Positions 1-11,194 of a stretch of DNA of 64,000 nt are shown piece after piece (within the stretch, counting starts at the first letter, position 1; each line of letters starts with the position of its first letter). Position numbers and translations under genes: made by a program. The DNA is from Ottelia alismoides (lineage: Eukaryota; Streptophyta; Magnoliopsida; Alismatales; Hydrocharitaceae). Where the stretch lies: positions 62,001-126,000 of the forward strand of contig JAZKJV010000602.1 of the NCBI GenBank assembly GCA_037367405.1, written 5' to 3'. The notes under the pieces are model-generated. The model made no database searches, was not told where the DNA came from, and saw nothing but the letters and a program-made list of their open reading frames with translations.

Positions 1-340
1 CAACTCAACGCGCACAACTGTCGGTTGCTGTCGAAAACGTTGTTTCTCATGTCGTGCATATGAGGAGGGCGAACGAGTTGGAGTGTGAGTTAACTGAATC
101 CCTTCGTCGGAGAGCATGTACTCTTTACTGCGCCTATCAGAGTCACTGCAACTGGAATGAGTCTCCACCTGGAGAAATCTGGCCTGCCATAACATGTGGA
201 CAACTGCTCCATCTCTGAAAGGACCGAATTGAAAGGAGCCGTGGAGTGCAATCCTCGTCGGAATCCACGGTCGCTGGAGAATAGAGTCTAAAGAAGTCTC
301 CTTGTCGGAGAAGTGGGTCTCTCTCCCTTCTGGCTTAGAG

Positions 341-450
341 AATGATACTCTACTCTGGAGTCCCTATGATACCAAATGAAAACCCTTGTCCACATGGTAT
401 AGGGAATGGTCCTTTACTCTAGAGTCCCTATGGCTCACATGAAAACTCTG
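341..450. repeat. Imperfect 64-bp tandem duplication
   Basis: The word ending in GAGTCCCTATG occurs at 341-388 and again at 405-450, with the flanking AATG..TACTCT and ATGAAAAC blocks shared. The copies are 64 bp apart and differ at several positions. Confidence 0.6.
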
Positions 451-739
451 ACCGAAACAACAAGAATGATGGGGACCACGAAAAAAATGTTAAACATGTG
501 AACATATGAAAAAACCGCATACATGTGCATGTCTGAAACTGGAGACTCAGAAACATCTGACGTCGACTATGAATATATGCTGTAGAGTCTGAATAATCTG
601 ACTGGTCTGACGAATATGCAATATGGAGAAGACCTGTGACTCTACATATACTCACCCTTTCTCCAAGACCGGTCGAAAATTCAACATCGACCAAGCTGGG
701 AGAAGACAATAAAACGGGTAAAACTTGAAACCAAATAAG

Positions 740-1100
740 TTGACTTCATTTTTTTCGGCTTTTCTCAATCAAAATTTTTCTCAACAGCTTTTCTCGGCTA
801 TTTCATCATTTTCATTTTGATACATTTTTTCGGTTATTTCATTCACTATCCTTTTCTTTTTTTTAATCATCATTTTCTTTAAACAACCCGTATCATTTTT
901 CTTCGGCTTTTCTTCTCACTCAAATTTTTTTGAATATATTTTTTAAGCCGTTTCAACATTTTTTACGACTTTTCCTCCTCTTTTTTTTTTATTTTTTTAA
1001 ACTTACGTACGGCTTTTCTTTGCAGGCATCTTTTTCGATTTTTTCTTTTTTAACCACATGACCCAAATGGCCCATTCTTCTTTCTCATATTTTTGGTAAA
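740..1100. repeat. T-rich low-complexity tract
   Basis: Long T runs alternate with CGGCTTTTCT, CGGTTATTTC and AGCCGTTTC words on the + strand. No coding potential or transposon end is visible. Confidence 0.6.
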
Positions 1101-1242
1101 AAAACCCCCTCTCTTTTTACAATGCAGTCCACTTGGGCCTTGCAATTAAAGTATATATTTTTTAATGACTCATATGGTTCCCAATCGTGGGAACCCCCAT
1201 TTGAATCGCAAACCCTTCCGATAGGTTTCTGTGCGCTGCCCG

Positions 1243-2144
1243 CAAGGTTTAAAAAAATCGCGAGGTGGTCCGAGGTGTTTTCTCTAAAATTGAGGCGAGG
1301 CGTTCAAGGCGTAAGCCTCAATTTTTTGAAAAATAAAATAAAATTAAAGCAAAATACATTAGAAAAGTATATAATAATATTAAGTTTTGCCAGAAATACA
1401 TTCAAAAATAATTTCACACTAGTAAGAGATACAATACATAAGCGATTATTCTAAGATTCGCAACTAACGATCTTATAATAACTATTCTAAGATTCACAAC
1501 TTTATATTAATGCCAAAAATGTTGATATGCCAACTCTTTGTGACTAATGTAATGTATGTCGCAGATATTGATAAGAAAATTTTCCAAGCTATACTAGATG
1601 GACCCATATATATGGAAAGTAAGCCATGTCTCTCAATATGGTATATGCTAAAGATTTGCTGAGAAAGATGCTGACCATGGTGCCATCAGCATTCAAACTT
1701 GCAACTAATATAAAATACTTATTATATTCAAACTTAAATATGTGTGCAATAGAACTAGTATGTGCAGATGCATAAATTGAACATGATATATAAAAGATCA
1801 CAAAATTTTGTTTGTTTCAAGCTATCTCTTCTCTTTGCATGGAGCTACATATAGAAATATGCAAGGTTTAACATGGAAACAAAAACGCAAACATTAAAAA
1901 AAAACGCTTAGGGAAAAAATTGGGTCATGTGCAAAGCACATAACCAGAAAGCTAAAAAAAGCCCCATGCTCGAGGCTTACGCCTCCGCCTCGCTTCGAAC
2001 GCCTCACGCCTCGAGCACCTCACGAAGAGGTGAGGCGTACGTACTAGCAATAGGGCTCGAGGTGCACTCCTCGAGGCGCTTTAGGCTCGCCTCACCTCGA
2101 GGCACATGCCTCAACGCCTCGAGGCGATGCCTTTTAAAACTATG
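1243..2144. mobile_element. Non-autonomous hAT-type DNA transposon
   Basis: The left end begins CAAGGTTTAAAAAAATCGCG. The right end, read on the opposite strand, begins CATAGTTTTAAAAGGCATCG, giving an imperfect terminal inverted repeat. The flanks GCTGCCCG (1235-1242) and GCTGCCCA (2145-2152) match at 7 of 8 positions, as expected for the 8-bp target duplication of hAT transposons. Both subterminal regions are packed with GAGGCG / CGCCTC words, many forming the palindrome GCCTCGAGGC (1960-2130); hAT transposases commonly bind such subterminal repeats. The AT-rich middle has no transposase frame, so the copy must depend on an enzyme made elsewhere. Confidence 0.7.
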
Positions 2145-2988
2145 GCTGCCCATGAAGTCTCTGGATCTTGCGAGGAGCGATGTTGCCTCGGAGAGCGGCT
2201 CTCGATTGGAGGGAACCTACGCCGCCAGTTCCTACTGAGGATGGAGGAGCACCGCCAATGGTGCTTGTAATTTGAAGGGTGTGCACAAGGGGTGCATCGC
2301 CTGACGAGGAGATGCGAGCATGGGGCTCGTGTGGACAATGGTCAAAGGCTACACCTGAAGGAGCAATGCCACCGTTGGGGCTGGTTCGTGGAGGCCCGCG
2401 ACGATCTTGCGCTGCTGCATGGAGTGTGTGATGCATGATGGTCTACCGCTGAGCCACGATGGAAACCTGCCTCTGCCACCACTCTAAGGGAATCTGCCAC
2501 TGGAGCGCGAGGTGGAGTGCCTCAACCTGAAGATACCTCTTGCGGTTGGGATTTGTGGAAACACGCATCGCCTACGATCTAGAGGAGGGCACGCACGATT
2601 GCGAGGAGGAAGACTGTGGATGGGCTGCCATCGCCTCTGAATCATGCATGAGTGAAGGAGATGCACTAAGGGGTGCTGGTGGCAATTGGTGATGGAGGGG
2701 TGCTGCCTGAATTGGGTTATGCGACGATCTGGGTGCATGCCAGGGGCTCCACCTGCCACGCCTTGCGCAACCTGGACATGGAGGAGAGTATCTGACATTG
2801 CAGAATTAGGATTCCACGAAACCCTAGATGCTTGGAATTTCAATAACGATCGTCGGATCTTCAGAACATGGCAAGATCCTAGGACAGAATAATACACTCT
2901 ATAATAACTTACAAGTTACAAGAACAACACACCAAAAAAAGCAAATCTCGATTAAATAATCAACATAAAATCCTTGAGAATCGAACCC
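2145..2988 (-). mobile_element. Internal part of LTR element, unclassified
   Basis: This GC-moderate stretch lies directly inside the primer-binding site and LTR at 2989-3303, so by position it is the 5' internal part of a minus-strand LTR retrotransposon. It continues left across the inserted hAT element. A minus-strand open frame at 2484-2897 has no retroviral motif I recognise. No second LTR is visible, so the element looks truncated. Confidence 0.35.
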
Positions 2989-3000
2989 GCTATGATACCA
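2989..3000 (-). other. Primer-binding site, initiator tRNA-Met
   Basis: The + strand reads GCTATGATACCA, directly abutting the LTR at 3001. On the minus strand this is TGGTATCATAGC, one base away from the plant initiator-tRNA-Met site TGGTATCAGAGC used by many plant Copia and TRIM elements. Confidence 0.65.
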
Positions 3001-3303
3001 TGTTAGAAAATAGGAATGCGGAAACAGAATGATAAACGGAGCATAAGAATAAAGAAAGATAAATATGGACACCAAGATTTTTTACGTGGAACCCTACTCC
3101 CTAAGGAGTGGGATTAAACCACAGGAGAATGCCTCAGAAGGCTGATAGTCTATTGCTTTTTCTCAATGGATACAAGAGGTCTGGGGCTCCTTATATAGCC
3201 TCCACAGAGTCGCCAAGTCCCACCACTGCTAGATATGGGACTAAACAGCGGGATCCATTTACCCTCTTGTTACATAAGTGACACATAACTAAATACTCTA
3301 ACA
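3001..3303 (-). repeat. 303-bp LTR, minus orientation
   Basis: The segment runs from TGTTAGA to TCTAACA, so it has TG..CA ends and a 7-bp terminal inverted repeat. It sits next to a tRNA-Met primer-binding site. On the minus strand it has a CTATATAAGG TATA-like box. Size, PBS and termini fit a Copia-like or TRIM LTR. I found no partner LTR, so this is a 5' LTR remnant. Confidence 0.65.
3191..3198 (-). promoter_or_regulatory. TATA-like box of LTR
   Basis: TTATATAG on the + strand reads CTATATAA on the minus strand, inside the 303-bp LTR and in the element's direction of transcription. Confidence 0.4.
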
Positions 3304-3379
3304 GTATTATTGCCTTCTTAAGTATTGGAGACATTTATTTCATAATTATATTCCATAAATTTTCTTTTCAAGATGTGAC

Positions 3380-4459
3380 CAAGGTTCAAAAAAAAATGAA
3401 AGGCAGATTGAGGTAGTTTCCTTGAAGCCGAGGCGAGGCATGGCCTCAAGGTAGTGGATATGTAAATCTCGTTTTTTTCTACCAAAAAGTACGTTTTAAT
3501 AAAAAATATTGTATAATATTTATAAAAGTATAGTACTGTGAATCTCCATACATTTAAAGTAATTAGAGGCTTTTTTCAATGTCAAATAGGAACAAAACGA
3601 GACTGCTGATGCTAAATTAATTGTTTATGAAACACACACAAAATGATGATAACAAAACATAATATAAGCTGCATGTTTTAATTACTATAATACAATGAAT
3701 ATATGCATGAATACGATCATATAGGATGGATCTCTAAAAGAGGTACATCCCACCGTTTCTCTCAGAAAAGCGAATACGATCATATAATTCCATGTGATCA
3801 GTCCACAATGCATGCTTCTTTGTGCAAATGTAACTCTTTTGGAAATCAGAGATTGATACACAGTTTTATGGTCTCTTTCTCCTCAGTTTCTCGGACACCC
3901 TCCCCCCCCCCAATACAACGTTGCGTACATTCTCAAACAAGTTAGCACCTTGTGTAGGTCCTACATTCATAACTTTTTGCTTTGAAGTATACCATTTGAC
4001 TAATTGAGAAGGTGGCATCTAATGTTAATGACCAGTGGGACTTGATCTTTACTGAAAATCCCTTTGTGGGAATACACTGGAAGGATTATTGATAGCAATC
4101 TTTAATGCAATCTTGTCATGTTTTTCTTCTTAAGGTTTTTCTTGAGCAAGCATTACCTGAACTTGCTTCCATTTGAGTTATGTTATCCTTAGGATTGCAA
4201 TAAATCCAAATTTACAATCATTCTAGATATCTTAGATAAAAATATATTAACAAAAGTAACAAGAACAATCTATCTTTTCCATCTAGTAATTAAAAAATGA
4301 AGCCACAAAAATCAAAACTAAATACAAAAGCTAAGGTGGGAACATTTGCATTGCCTCGCAGCCTTGGGACCGCCTTGGTCTCTTGAGGTGCACACCTCAA
4401 TAATTCCAGCCGAGCCACTCACTTTAGGGTGCCTTGAGGCTAGCTTTTTTATACCACAG
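3380..4459. mobile_element. Possible second, decayed hAT-like element
   Basis: The left edge CAAGGTTCAAAAAAAAATG followed by GAGGCGAGGC resembles the left end of the hAT element at 1243. The right edge, read in reverse, is CTGTGGTATAAAAAAGC preceded internally by GCCTTGAGG and CACCTC words. The terminal repeat is weak and no 8-bp target duplication is visible. It may be an old relative, or chance resemblance between GAGGCG-rich tracts. Confidence 0.3.
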
Positions 4460-4909
4460 GTATGGTCTAAATTAGATCTATTTGGAGGCAACAATTTCAT
4501 GCACTAGAGTCCACCTAATCGTTGTTGAGGCATCTCTATTTTTTTTACTAGTTAAGGTGGGGAGGGTGGGGTTGGGACCCTGGTCATTGGAGTAGGAGCC
4601 CACTGCTCCAACCATTAGACCATTTAAGTGGGTTCGAGACATCTTTAATTTGCCTTTTTCATCAAAAGGATTTTCTGTTGTAACAATGCAGTGAATGCAC
4701 TGGTATTTCTTGTGTTATTTTTTTTGTAGAACTCGGATGTACATGTAATCTATTCAGGAGGCACCACTCACCCTATGCTTGAATAAAAAAAATGAGTTTT
4801 GATGTACTTTTGTAGCCTTTTATATTTTTTGGAAAAAGGTATAACTATCTCTTATAAAAGGAAAATAAACGTAGTATGATGAGTTTTTTCTGTGCATTTA
4901 ATAATGTAG

Positions 4910-5000
4910 GACCAACCTGATGAAACTTCGATCTGAATACAAAGATGCTTTCCAGGAAAAACATGGTGTCAAGTTGGGACTTATGTCTGGTTTTGTGAAG
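4910..5000 (+). CDS. 2-oxoglutarate dehydrogenase E2, internal exon
   Basis: This exon encodes part of the catalytic domain of dihydrolipoyl succinyltransferase, the E2 core of the mitochondrial 2-oxoglutarate dehydrogenase complex, which passes the succinyl group from lipoamide to coenzyme A in the TCA cycle. The frame reads [27 protein letters not shown], matching the plant protein closely. It is bounded by an acceptor AG at 4908-4909 and a donor GTATGT at 5001. The first base completes a Met codon split by the upstream intron. Upstream exons (transit peptide, lipoyl domain, start of catalytic domain) are not in the window, so the preceding intron is at least 4.9 kb. No stop or frameshift is seen. 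Confidence 0.93.
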
Positions 5001-5077
5001 GTATGTCGGTGTTGAGAATTTGCAAAAAGGAGAAATGAAGGAGGATTTTTTAATCTACCGTGTTCTTTACACTTTAG

Positions 5078-5188
5078 GCTGCTGTCAGTGGACTCCAAAA
5101 TCAGCCTATCATTAATGCCGTCATTGACGGGGAGGATATTATATATAGAGAGTATATTGACATCAGCATTGCGGTTGGAACACCCAAG
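5078..5188 (+). CDS. 2-oxoglutarate dehydrogenase E2, internal exon
   Basis: This 111-bp, 37-codon exon continues the E2 catalytic domain after a short 77-bp intron (5001-5077, GT..TTTAG). It reads [18 protein letters not shown] and ends [10 protein letters not shown], conserved strands of the trimeric acyltransferase core. The donor GTTTGG at 5189 opens the 10-kb intron. Phase is preserved into the exon at 15197, which supports one gene rather than a pseudogene fragment. Confidence 0.93.
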
Positions 5189-5216
5189 GTTTGGTTATAA
5201 CCATGATTTATTTCAA

Positions 5217-5274
5217 CATAAAATTTGTTCACGGTTTTCTGTCTGCATAAAATTTGTTCACGGTTTTCTGTCTG
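5217..5274. repeat. Perfect 29-bp tandem duplication
   Basis: Two identical 29-bp copies (5217-5245 and 5246-5274), each starting CATAAAATTTG and ending TTTCTGTCTG, lie head to tail near the 5' end of the large intron. Confidence 0.9.
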
Positions 5275-5401
5275 TACTTTGTAATGGTGAATTCAAAGCT
5301 AGTATGATGGCAATAGGTTTTTTTTTTGGATCACACATTTTAGTAGAATATGCATTTTTGTTGTATGATTGTATCATTATCTAGAAAGCAGAACAATAAT
5401 A

Positions 5402-8267
5402 TCTCTATACCTTATATAAAGCTGAGTTTTTCAGCAGCCGGCTGACACGTGGCTTCATGAGCTGCTGTTTTTCCACCGTTCCCGCACCTCTCCATACCAT
5501 TTCTGTCCTCCCTGTTCACAGTCTTCCCTCCCTCTTTCAAAAAAAATGAACACTTGTCGTACCCCCTTCCCTCCCCGCTTCTCGAACGAAGCTTTCCTTC
5601 TACGCTCTGTCTGCTTCCCTGCAGTAGAAAGAAGTAAAAAAAGCATTCTAGAAGCGACTCGACATGGAGCAGTGCACAGCTGTCCCACAACGCTACTCAT
5701 CATGGCCCCAGAAATCGACTTCTGCTTGCAACGTGGCGAATGGCACGTTCGGAAGCCCTAATCCCATTTAGCATAACTCCACTCCATTCTCTCGGACGTC
5801 GTCGCCATCGATTCTCCTTTTGATTTCCCTGCCGTGAAATCGGTGAGATCTGTTCTTCTGTGGTTAAATCCGATGCATGATATGGAACCCGTGAGAGTGC
5901 AGTGCTCATTGGGCCAGCTAGGATTGCTCTTCCGCACTGCAGGGCGGCACTGGAGAGGGGCCTCCTATCTTCCCCAATGAGCTCTCCTCCCCATTCCCGC
6001 AGTTCCTACGGATTTTGGTTTTCGCTGTTTTCTTTAAGTTAAAATTCGGATTTCTACTTCTTATCTTAATTAATTCATCCGTATGCTCTGAGTGGAAGCA
6101 AGAAACGATGTCGTGTTAGAATTTCAAGTTAGTTTTACTGTAAAGATGCCACCTTATGGTCGCAAAAAGTCCCAAGTCTCTTCCAGCCTTTGCTCTTCTT
6201 CCAACACGTGGCTTCTCCCTGCACTCCCTTTCTCTCCTTCTCGCACTTTCTTTTCCACTCCGCCATCTCCTGTTTCTTTTCCTGATCCAATCTTTGCTCT
6301 TCTTCCAACACTGTCTTGGGTGAAGCCCGGTTCTCTCCCTCCCTCATCGGTACTTCCGAGCTTTTCCCCCTCCTTGCTGCACGTGACACAACTCTGCTCT
6401 CTCCCCCGTTCTCCTTTTCTTACCGAAACGCTCTCTTCCTCCCTCTCTCTCTCTCTCTCTCTCCCATATGCGAGTAATGATTCGTCTAATCTCGCCCTAA
6501 GCCTTCATCCCACGGTGATTTGATCCTTATTCAATCATCCTTCTCAAACATTTCACCTCAGATTGGTTCTAGATCTGAAAGATTGATCCCCCATCTTTTA
6601 TTCGGAGAGGATTCCCCGTTCACTCCATCTTCTAGAACTACAATTCAAGGTCCACACTGAGCTTCTTTTTGTATAATTTGCAGGATATCATCACCATCTG
6701 CAGGTATGTCAATCAACTTGGAGACCATTTGGGAATGAATGAGAACATCTGGAGAGGAGAACACCCAATCATAGCAGTTTAATCGAGTACCTGTAGGATG
6801 ATCAAATCCCTGTGATACGAATAGCATCATTATCGTCATCTATCATTTGGAAAGAGTATGAGAGTCTTCATTGAAGATAGTTAACTGCTTCAAGATAAGA
6901 TCCAAGATTCAACATCCATTGGAGATTGAACAACAACCATCGTCTGGAGGTTGACAAAATGCTGATGATTTGGGGATGAACTAGGCATACATCCAGATTT
7001 ACTCACAGTTGCTCGATCTTCATTAAGGGGAGCATCTAGAGCAGTTGGATCACATTATATCAAAGTCGTTCGGTTAGAACCTTAGATTATATCGATTGCT
7101 TATCTATAAGCCATGTGGACGAAACAGAGACCATCAAAACAGAATCGACCACTTACAAGTGATTCGCTTAAGCCAACGTCATGTGATATGCACGCGTGTT
7201 GGGACTGCTGGGACCATTTACAAGTCGAACCCTCGAACAGTTATAATTTGCAAAAAAAGTTCTACAATTAAGAAAATCATATAGAACATTACGTGATTTG
7301 CAAGAATGTTTGCGCGAAATACCCCCATGATTTTCTATTATTTCATTTCGCGTATTAAATTTTTATATAATTACACTTTTGTCCTTTCATTACCATTAAA
7401 ATAAATATACCTTTATTAATTCTTTGTGTATCTATATGTATGTATTTATATACACATACACTCATACACATATATGTATGTATTTATGTGTATATATATA
7501 CACAGTGCTATACATTTTGTTCTTAATTATATACTATCAAACACATACAAAGTGTTGAAAATTGATCTAAAGTTGTATAGAGTCATCATACCCATCATTT
7601 CAATTGCAAGTTACAACCGTTAGAAAATTGACATGTAATCTAATATATGAAAATTAATCGAATGATCTATCCTGTTCTCAATAACGTATAATAAGTGTTT
7701 CATAATAATTTACATATTATATTCTCCATTGTATACTTTGTAATTTAAGTACATGTTTATTTATCTGTGCTCTATATCTTTTATCATTAAGTAATACATA
7801 TGATCGTTGCAAATTAAGTACATATTTCTTTCTAAACTTTTTGTCTTTTATCATTAAGTGGTATGTATAATCTGTATTTGTATATTATTTGTTCATGAGT
7901 CAACCTTTGCAATGATAAAAGTTTTTTTAAAAAAATAACTATTTTATGTTGTCAATTTGTTTGGCTATCCAAGGGGATGACACTGTCCAAGGAACAAAGA
8001 GATGACACATGAGGATCAAATACGTACATATAGAATAGGGATGAAAATGAATATTTCAGTAAGAATAATTTGAAGGGTGCAAGGACATGTTACATATTTC
8101 CGAAATTTGCATTTTTAAAAAATTAGAAGTTATTTATGATTGTACAAAACAATTTCCAAAAATATGTGTAATTTAATATATGTGGTCAGTAAGTTTTGCA
8201 CTACAATTCTAACCAATTTTGAACATGTCCTTCCCCTTCCGCAGCGAAGCGCGAGTTAGCTTTCTAG
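5402..8267 (+). mobile_element. Non-autonomous Helitron
   Basis: The segment starts TCTCTATACCTTATATAAAG and ends TTTCTAG, with a GC-rich hairpin (CCGCAGCGAAGCGCG) about 12 bases before the final CTAG. It sits between A (5401) and T (8268) with no target duplication. These are the diagnostic ends of plant Helitrons, which move by rolling-circle replication. No Rep/helicase frame is present. The first 1.2 kb is GC- and pyrimidine-rich and looks like promoter or leader sequence, unlike the AT-rich second half, suggesting captured host DNA. I could not name a donor gene. Confidence 0.75.
6443..6463. repeat. (CT)n microsatellite
   Basis: About ten CT units inside the pyrimidine-rich first half of the Helitron. 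CT tracts of this kind are common in plant leaders and promoters. Confidence 0.85.
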
Positions 8268-9536
8268 TGGTATTGAAAGGGCTTAAATGTTAGCTGGCAA
8301 CCTGACACATGTTTACCCAACAAGCAGAACTTGTCTATTATTAAGTGTTTTTTTGCAATACAGGAGTTGTCATTTATCTTGTAAATGATGCATTGTTGGC
8401 GGCTCTATGTCCGTTTCAGAAGAACACTTTTTCCCGACACAATAGTGTATGTATCCTTTCAAAAGTATAGTCTCTCCGGGAACTGAAGGGTGGAGAGAGG
8501 ATAACAAAGTAGTGGTGGAGAGTGAGAGAAGGAGAAAGGCGAGAGGAAGGAGGGCAAAGGGAGTCTTGAAGAGAGTACGAGGAGCTGCACTGATAAGGGG
8601 GTGATGGTTGAGAGAAGGTACGGACCACGTGTGCAAGGCGGGGCAACGATCGACTTAGCCGTCTACGGTTGCATCGTGGATAACTAATATTTTTTGTTTA
8701 AGGTGTGGATGTCTTGGGCGCTTCGTATGTGTCTATCAAGATCTGCTGGTTTATTATGAGGCAGCAAGTTCAGACATAGTCGTTGGGTGTGCAGGGAGGG
8801 GGGATTTACGGAGGAGAAAGATGGTCTTTGAATTGGCGTGGTTCTCATTGGGTTGCTTGAAGGTGGGGTCTGGTTTGCCTTAAGGTATGTAGTCGGGGTG
8901 GCATACTGGTGTAACAACTGATTCATGCGATAGTGGCAAGGGGATTCGATGGGGATGCCATTCATGTTGATGACTCAGTTGTTATAGCTAAATGATTTGA
9001 GGTGGATGACATGAAAGGACACTCCCCTGAGTCCCGAAAAGGTTGGAACCTGAGGTGGCTATGCACTGAAGGAATCTATTATTCAAGGATGGTTCTCCGT
9101 TGTCAATGACAACGAGGACGTGTCAGTAGGAGGTGCTCATGTTTGATGCTAGGACTTGCAAAGTCCTTTGGGGGTTTCTCTCTTCTGGGGGCCTTTTTTA
9201 CTAGTGTGGGGATGGGAGCAGTGCCATTCTCTCTTGTACTGACTCGTAGTGCGGTTCATGCGGAACTCCAATATGGGCACCTACTCTCGAAAGAGGAGGA
9301 TATGCTTAGTCTGAGCACAATATCGGTGGCAGAAGGGGTTTTGGGTGGGGGTCCTTAGCAGGTATGGATCAGGATGGTGGTTGTGTTAGGGGTCAACAAG
9401 GGAGGTAGGAATCGACAAATTGAGGGGAGGGCGAGGTGGATGATGATGATGCTATTTGCAAGGATGTTACAGAGAAGGATGTGGTGTTCTCTGCAGAGGG
9501 CTCATCTCACGAGTCCAAATGAATGTTATATCATGG
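8268..9536 (+). other. Unassigned intron sequence, possibly LINE-derived
   Basis: No intact gene is seen. The stretch is GC-moderate and, with 10873-11194, forms the target into which the TRIM at 9542 inserted. Because a clear LINE fragment follows at about 14.0 kb on the same strand, this may be the degraded front part of the same LINE, but I see no motif that proves it. Confidence 0.3.
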
Positions 9537-9541
9537 GATGT

Positions 9542-10103
9542 TGATGCAAAATGGAATTCGGCGCGGCGTGGGAAATAGATTTGACGGTAGATTTTTCGAT
9601 GGTAGAAGAAAATAGAGGGGTTGAGAAGAAGAAACTGGAAGGGTTGAGAAGAGAAGACACGCCGGATGCACGGGGTTAGAGAAGAAAAAACGCGTAGACC
9701 GCGAGGGGGAGAGATAAGAGACTCGTCGGGAATATGAGGGATTTGGGAGAAGAAGAACACGTGCAGATCACGCGGGGAGAAGGAGAGAGAGGGGAGAGGA
9801 GAGAGAGATAAATCTCTATTTTATCACATCTTGAACTGACTAAAACATTGGACCCTCATCCCTTTATATAGGAGGGATGACATTACAAGAATAGAAAACA
9901 ATTTAAACCGACAACCAATTATCCTAAACTGACTCTAACTAATTAACCGATTAACTACCAAATTTGAAATTCAAATTAAGACTAACTGAGATCACACGCG
10001 ATCTCTTTATTTAAAATTGCGACAACTTAAAAAACGTAAATAAAATTAACGGTCATAATTTAAATAATTAGACGGCCCTACATGTCGAGTCCACGCTGCA
10101 TCA
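9542..10103 (-). repeat. TRIM LTR (3' LTR in element orientation)
   Basis: 562 bp, TG..CA ends. It is followed at 10104-10115 by ACTCTCCTCCGC, which on the minus strand is the purine-rich priming tract GCGGAGGAGAGT just upstream of the LTR. Confidence 0.93.
9861..9870 (-). promoter_or_regulatory. TATA box in TRIM LTR
   Basis: CCTTTATATA on the + strand reads TATATAAAGG on the minus strand, in the direction of TRIM transcription. The same box is present in the right LTR at about 10625-10634. Confidence 0.5.
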
Positions 10104-10291
10104 ACTCTCCTCCGCTTTTAAAAATTCGTCTCCGGACGAATTGCTTGAACCTTGAGGCTTGACATAAGGCGCTTCATGAACTTGTGTCGACGTGCGCGTG
10201 AACGCGAATCATGAGATATGCAACTCAAATCATATTGCATCTTCCAATGCGCGATGGGATCGTCGAATCGTAGGAACGATTCGGTTGCCAT

Positions 10292-10303
10292 GCTCTGATA
10301 CCA
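10292..10303 (-). other. TRIM primer-binding site, initiator tRNA-Met
   Basis: GCTCTGATACCA on the + strand equals the 3' end of plant initiator tRNA-Met, so the minus strand carries the perfect complement TGGTATCAGAGC two bases inside the 5' LTR. Confidence 0.9.
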
Positions 10304-10305
10304 AT

Positions 10306-10867
10306 TGATGCAAAATGGAATTCGGCGCGGCGTGGGAAATAGATTTGACGGTAGATTTTTCGATGGTAGAAGAAAATAGAGGGGTTGAGAAGAAGAAACT
10401 GGAAGGGTTGAGAAGAGAAGACACGCCGGATGCACGGGGTTAGAGAAGAAAAAACGCGTAGACCGCGAGGGGGAGAGATAAGAGACTCGTCGGGAATATG
10501 AGGGATTTGGGAGAAGAAGAACACATGCAGATCACGCGGGGAGAAGGAGAGAGAGGGGAGAGGAGAGAGAGATAAATCTCTATTTTATCACATCTTGAAC
10601 TGACTAAAACATTGGACCCTCATCCCTTTATATAGGAGGGATGACATTACAAGAATAGAAAACAATTTAAACCGACAACCAATTATCCTAAACTGACTCT
10701 AACTAATTAACCGATTAACTACCAAATTTGAAATTCAAATTAAGACTAACTGAGATCACACGCGATCTCTTTATTTAAAATTGCGACAACTTAAAAAACG
10801 TAAATAAAATTAACGGCCATAATTTAAATAATTAGACGGCCCTACATGTCGAGTCCACGCTGCATCA
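10306..10867 (-). repeat. TRIM LTR (5' LTR in element orientation)
   Basis: 562 bp, identical to the left LTR except at two positions; abuts the primer-binding site on its left and the GATGT duplication on its right. Confidence 0.93.
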
Positions 10868-11194
10868 GATGTGAAGGGTGTGCATGATCCTAGTAAAAAT
10901 GGTGCGAGTTATTTGTCATGGTTATTGTCGGAACTTAGTGCTTCTGCAAGAGACAAAGTTGAAGAGTATGGATGGTTGTACACGGAGAAGCTTAGAAGGA
11001 GCTAGGCTGATTGTGTTCTATGATTCGAAATTGGTAGGAAGATCTGGAATATTTTAGTTAATTGGTGTGGCTACGTATTCAACATGGAGGATTCTCATTC
11101 AGGAGAGAAATGTTATTGTATGATTTAAGAGACGATCGGAAGATTTTCAATTCACATGAGGAATGTGACGAAACCACGAGAGAAGGCCTCAAGG

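Larger units (their letters stand above)
1..1234. other. Non-coding, upstream intron of E2 gene
   Basis: No exon or gene is recognisable here. The stretch is upstream of the first visible E2 exon and is most simply intron. It contains an imperfect 64-bp tandem duplication (341-450) and a strongly T-rich tract (about 740-1100) with recurring CGGCTTTTCT-like words. The short open frames on both strands show no family motif. The assignment to intron is inferred from the gene downstream. Confidence 0.4.
9542..10867 (-). mobile_element. Near-intact TRIM retrotransposon
   Basis: Two 562-bp LTRs (9542-10103 and 10306-10867) flank only 202 bp of interior. The perfect 5-bp duplication GATGT lies on both sides (9537-9541, 10868-10872). 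LTRs run TGATGCA..TGCATCA. The interior has a tRNA-Met primer-binding site at the right and a purine tract at the left, so the element is read on the minus strand, antisense to the E2 gene. I count two differences between the LTRs (G/A in CACGTG/CACATG, T/C in GGTCAT/GGCCAT). This is a terminal-repeat retrotransposon in miniature: it encodes nothing and relies on proteins of other elements. LTR similarity implies recent insertion. Confidence 0.93.

Noticed and set aside
1927..2238. Overlapping frames on both strands around 1.9-2.4 kb
   Set aside because: They run across the right end of the hAT element and reflect GAGGCG repeats, not a gene.
6092..6523. 143-codon Ser/Pro/Leu-rich frame
   Set aside because: It is a by-product of a pyrimidine-rich tract and CT microsatellite inside the Helitron.
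9467..9760. 97-codon minus-strand frame, repeated at 10225-10524
   Set aside because: Both copies are read from the identical TRIM LTRs, which are non-coding.
10292..10303. tRNA-Met gene fragment
   Set aside because: Only the terminal bases of the tRNA are matched and they abut an LTR: this is a retrotransposon primer-binding site.
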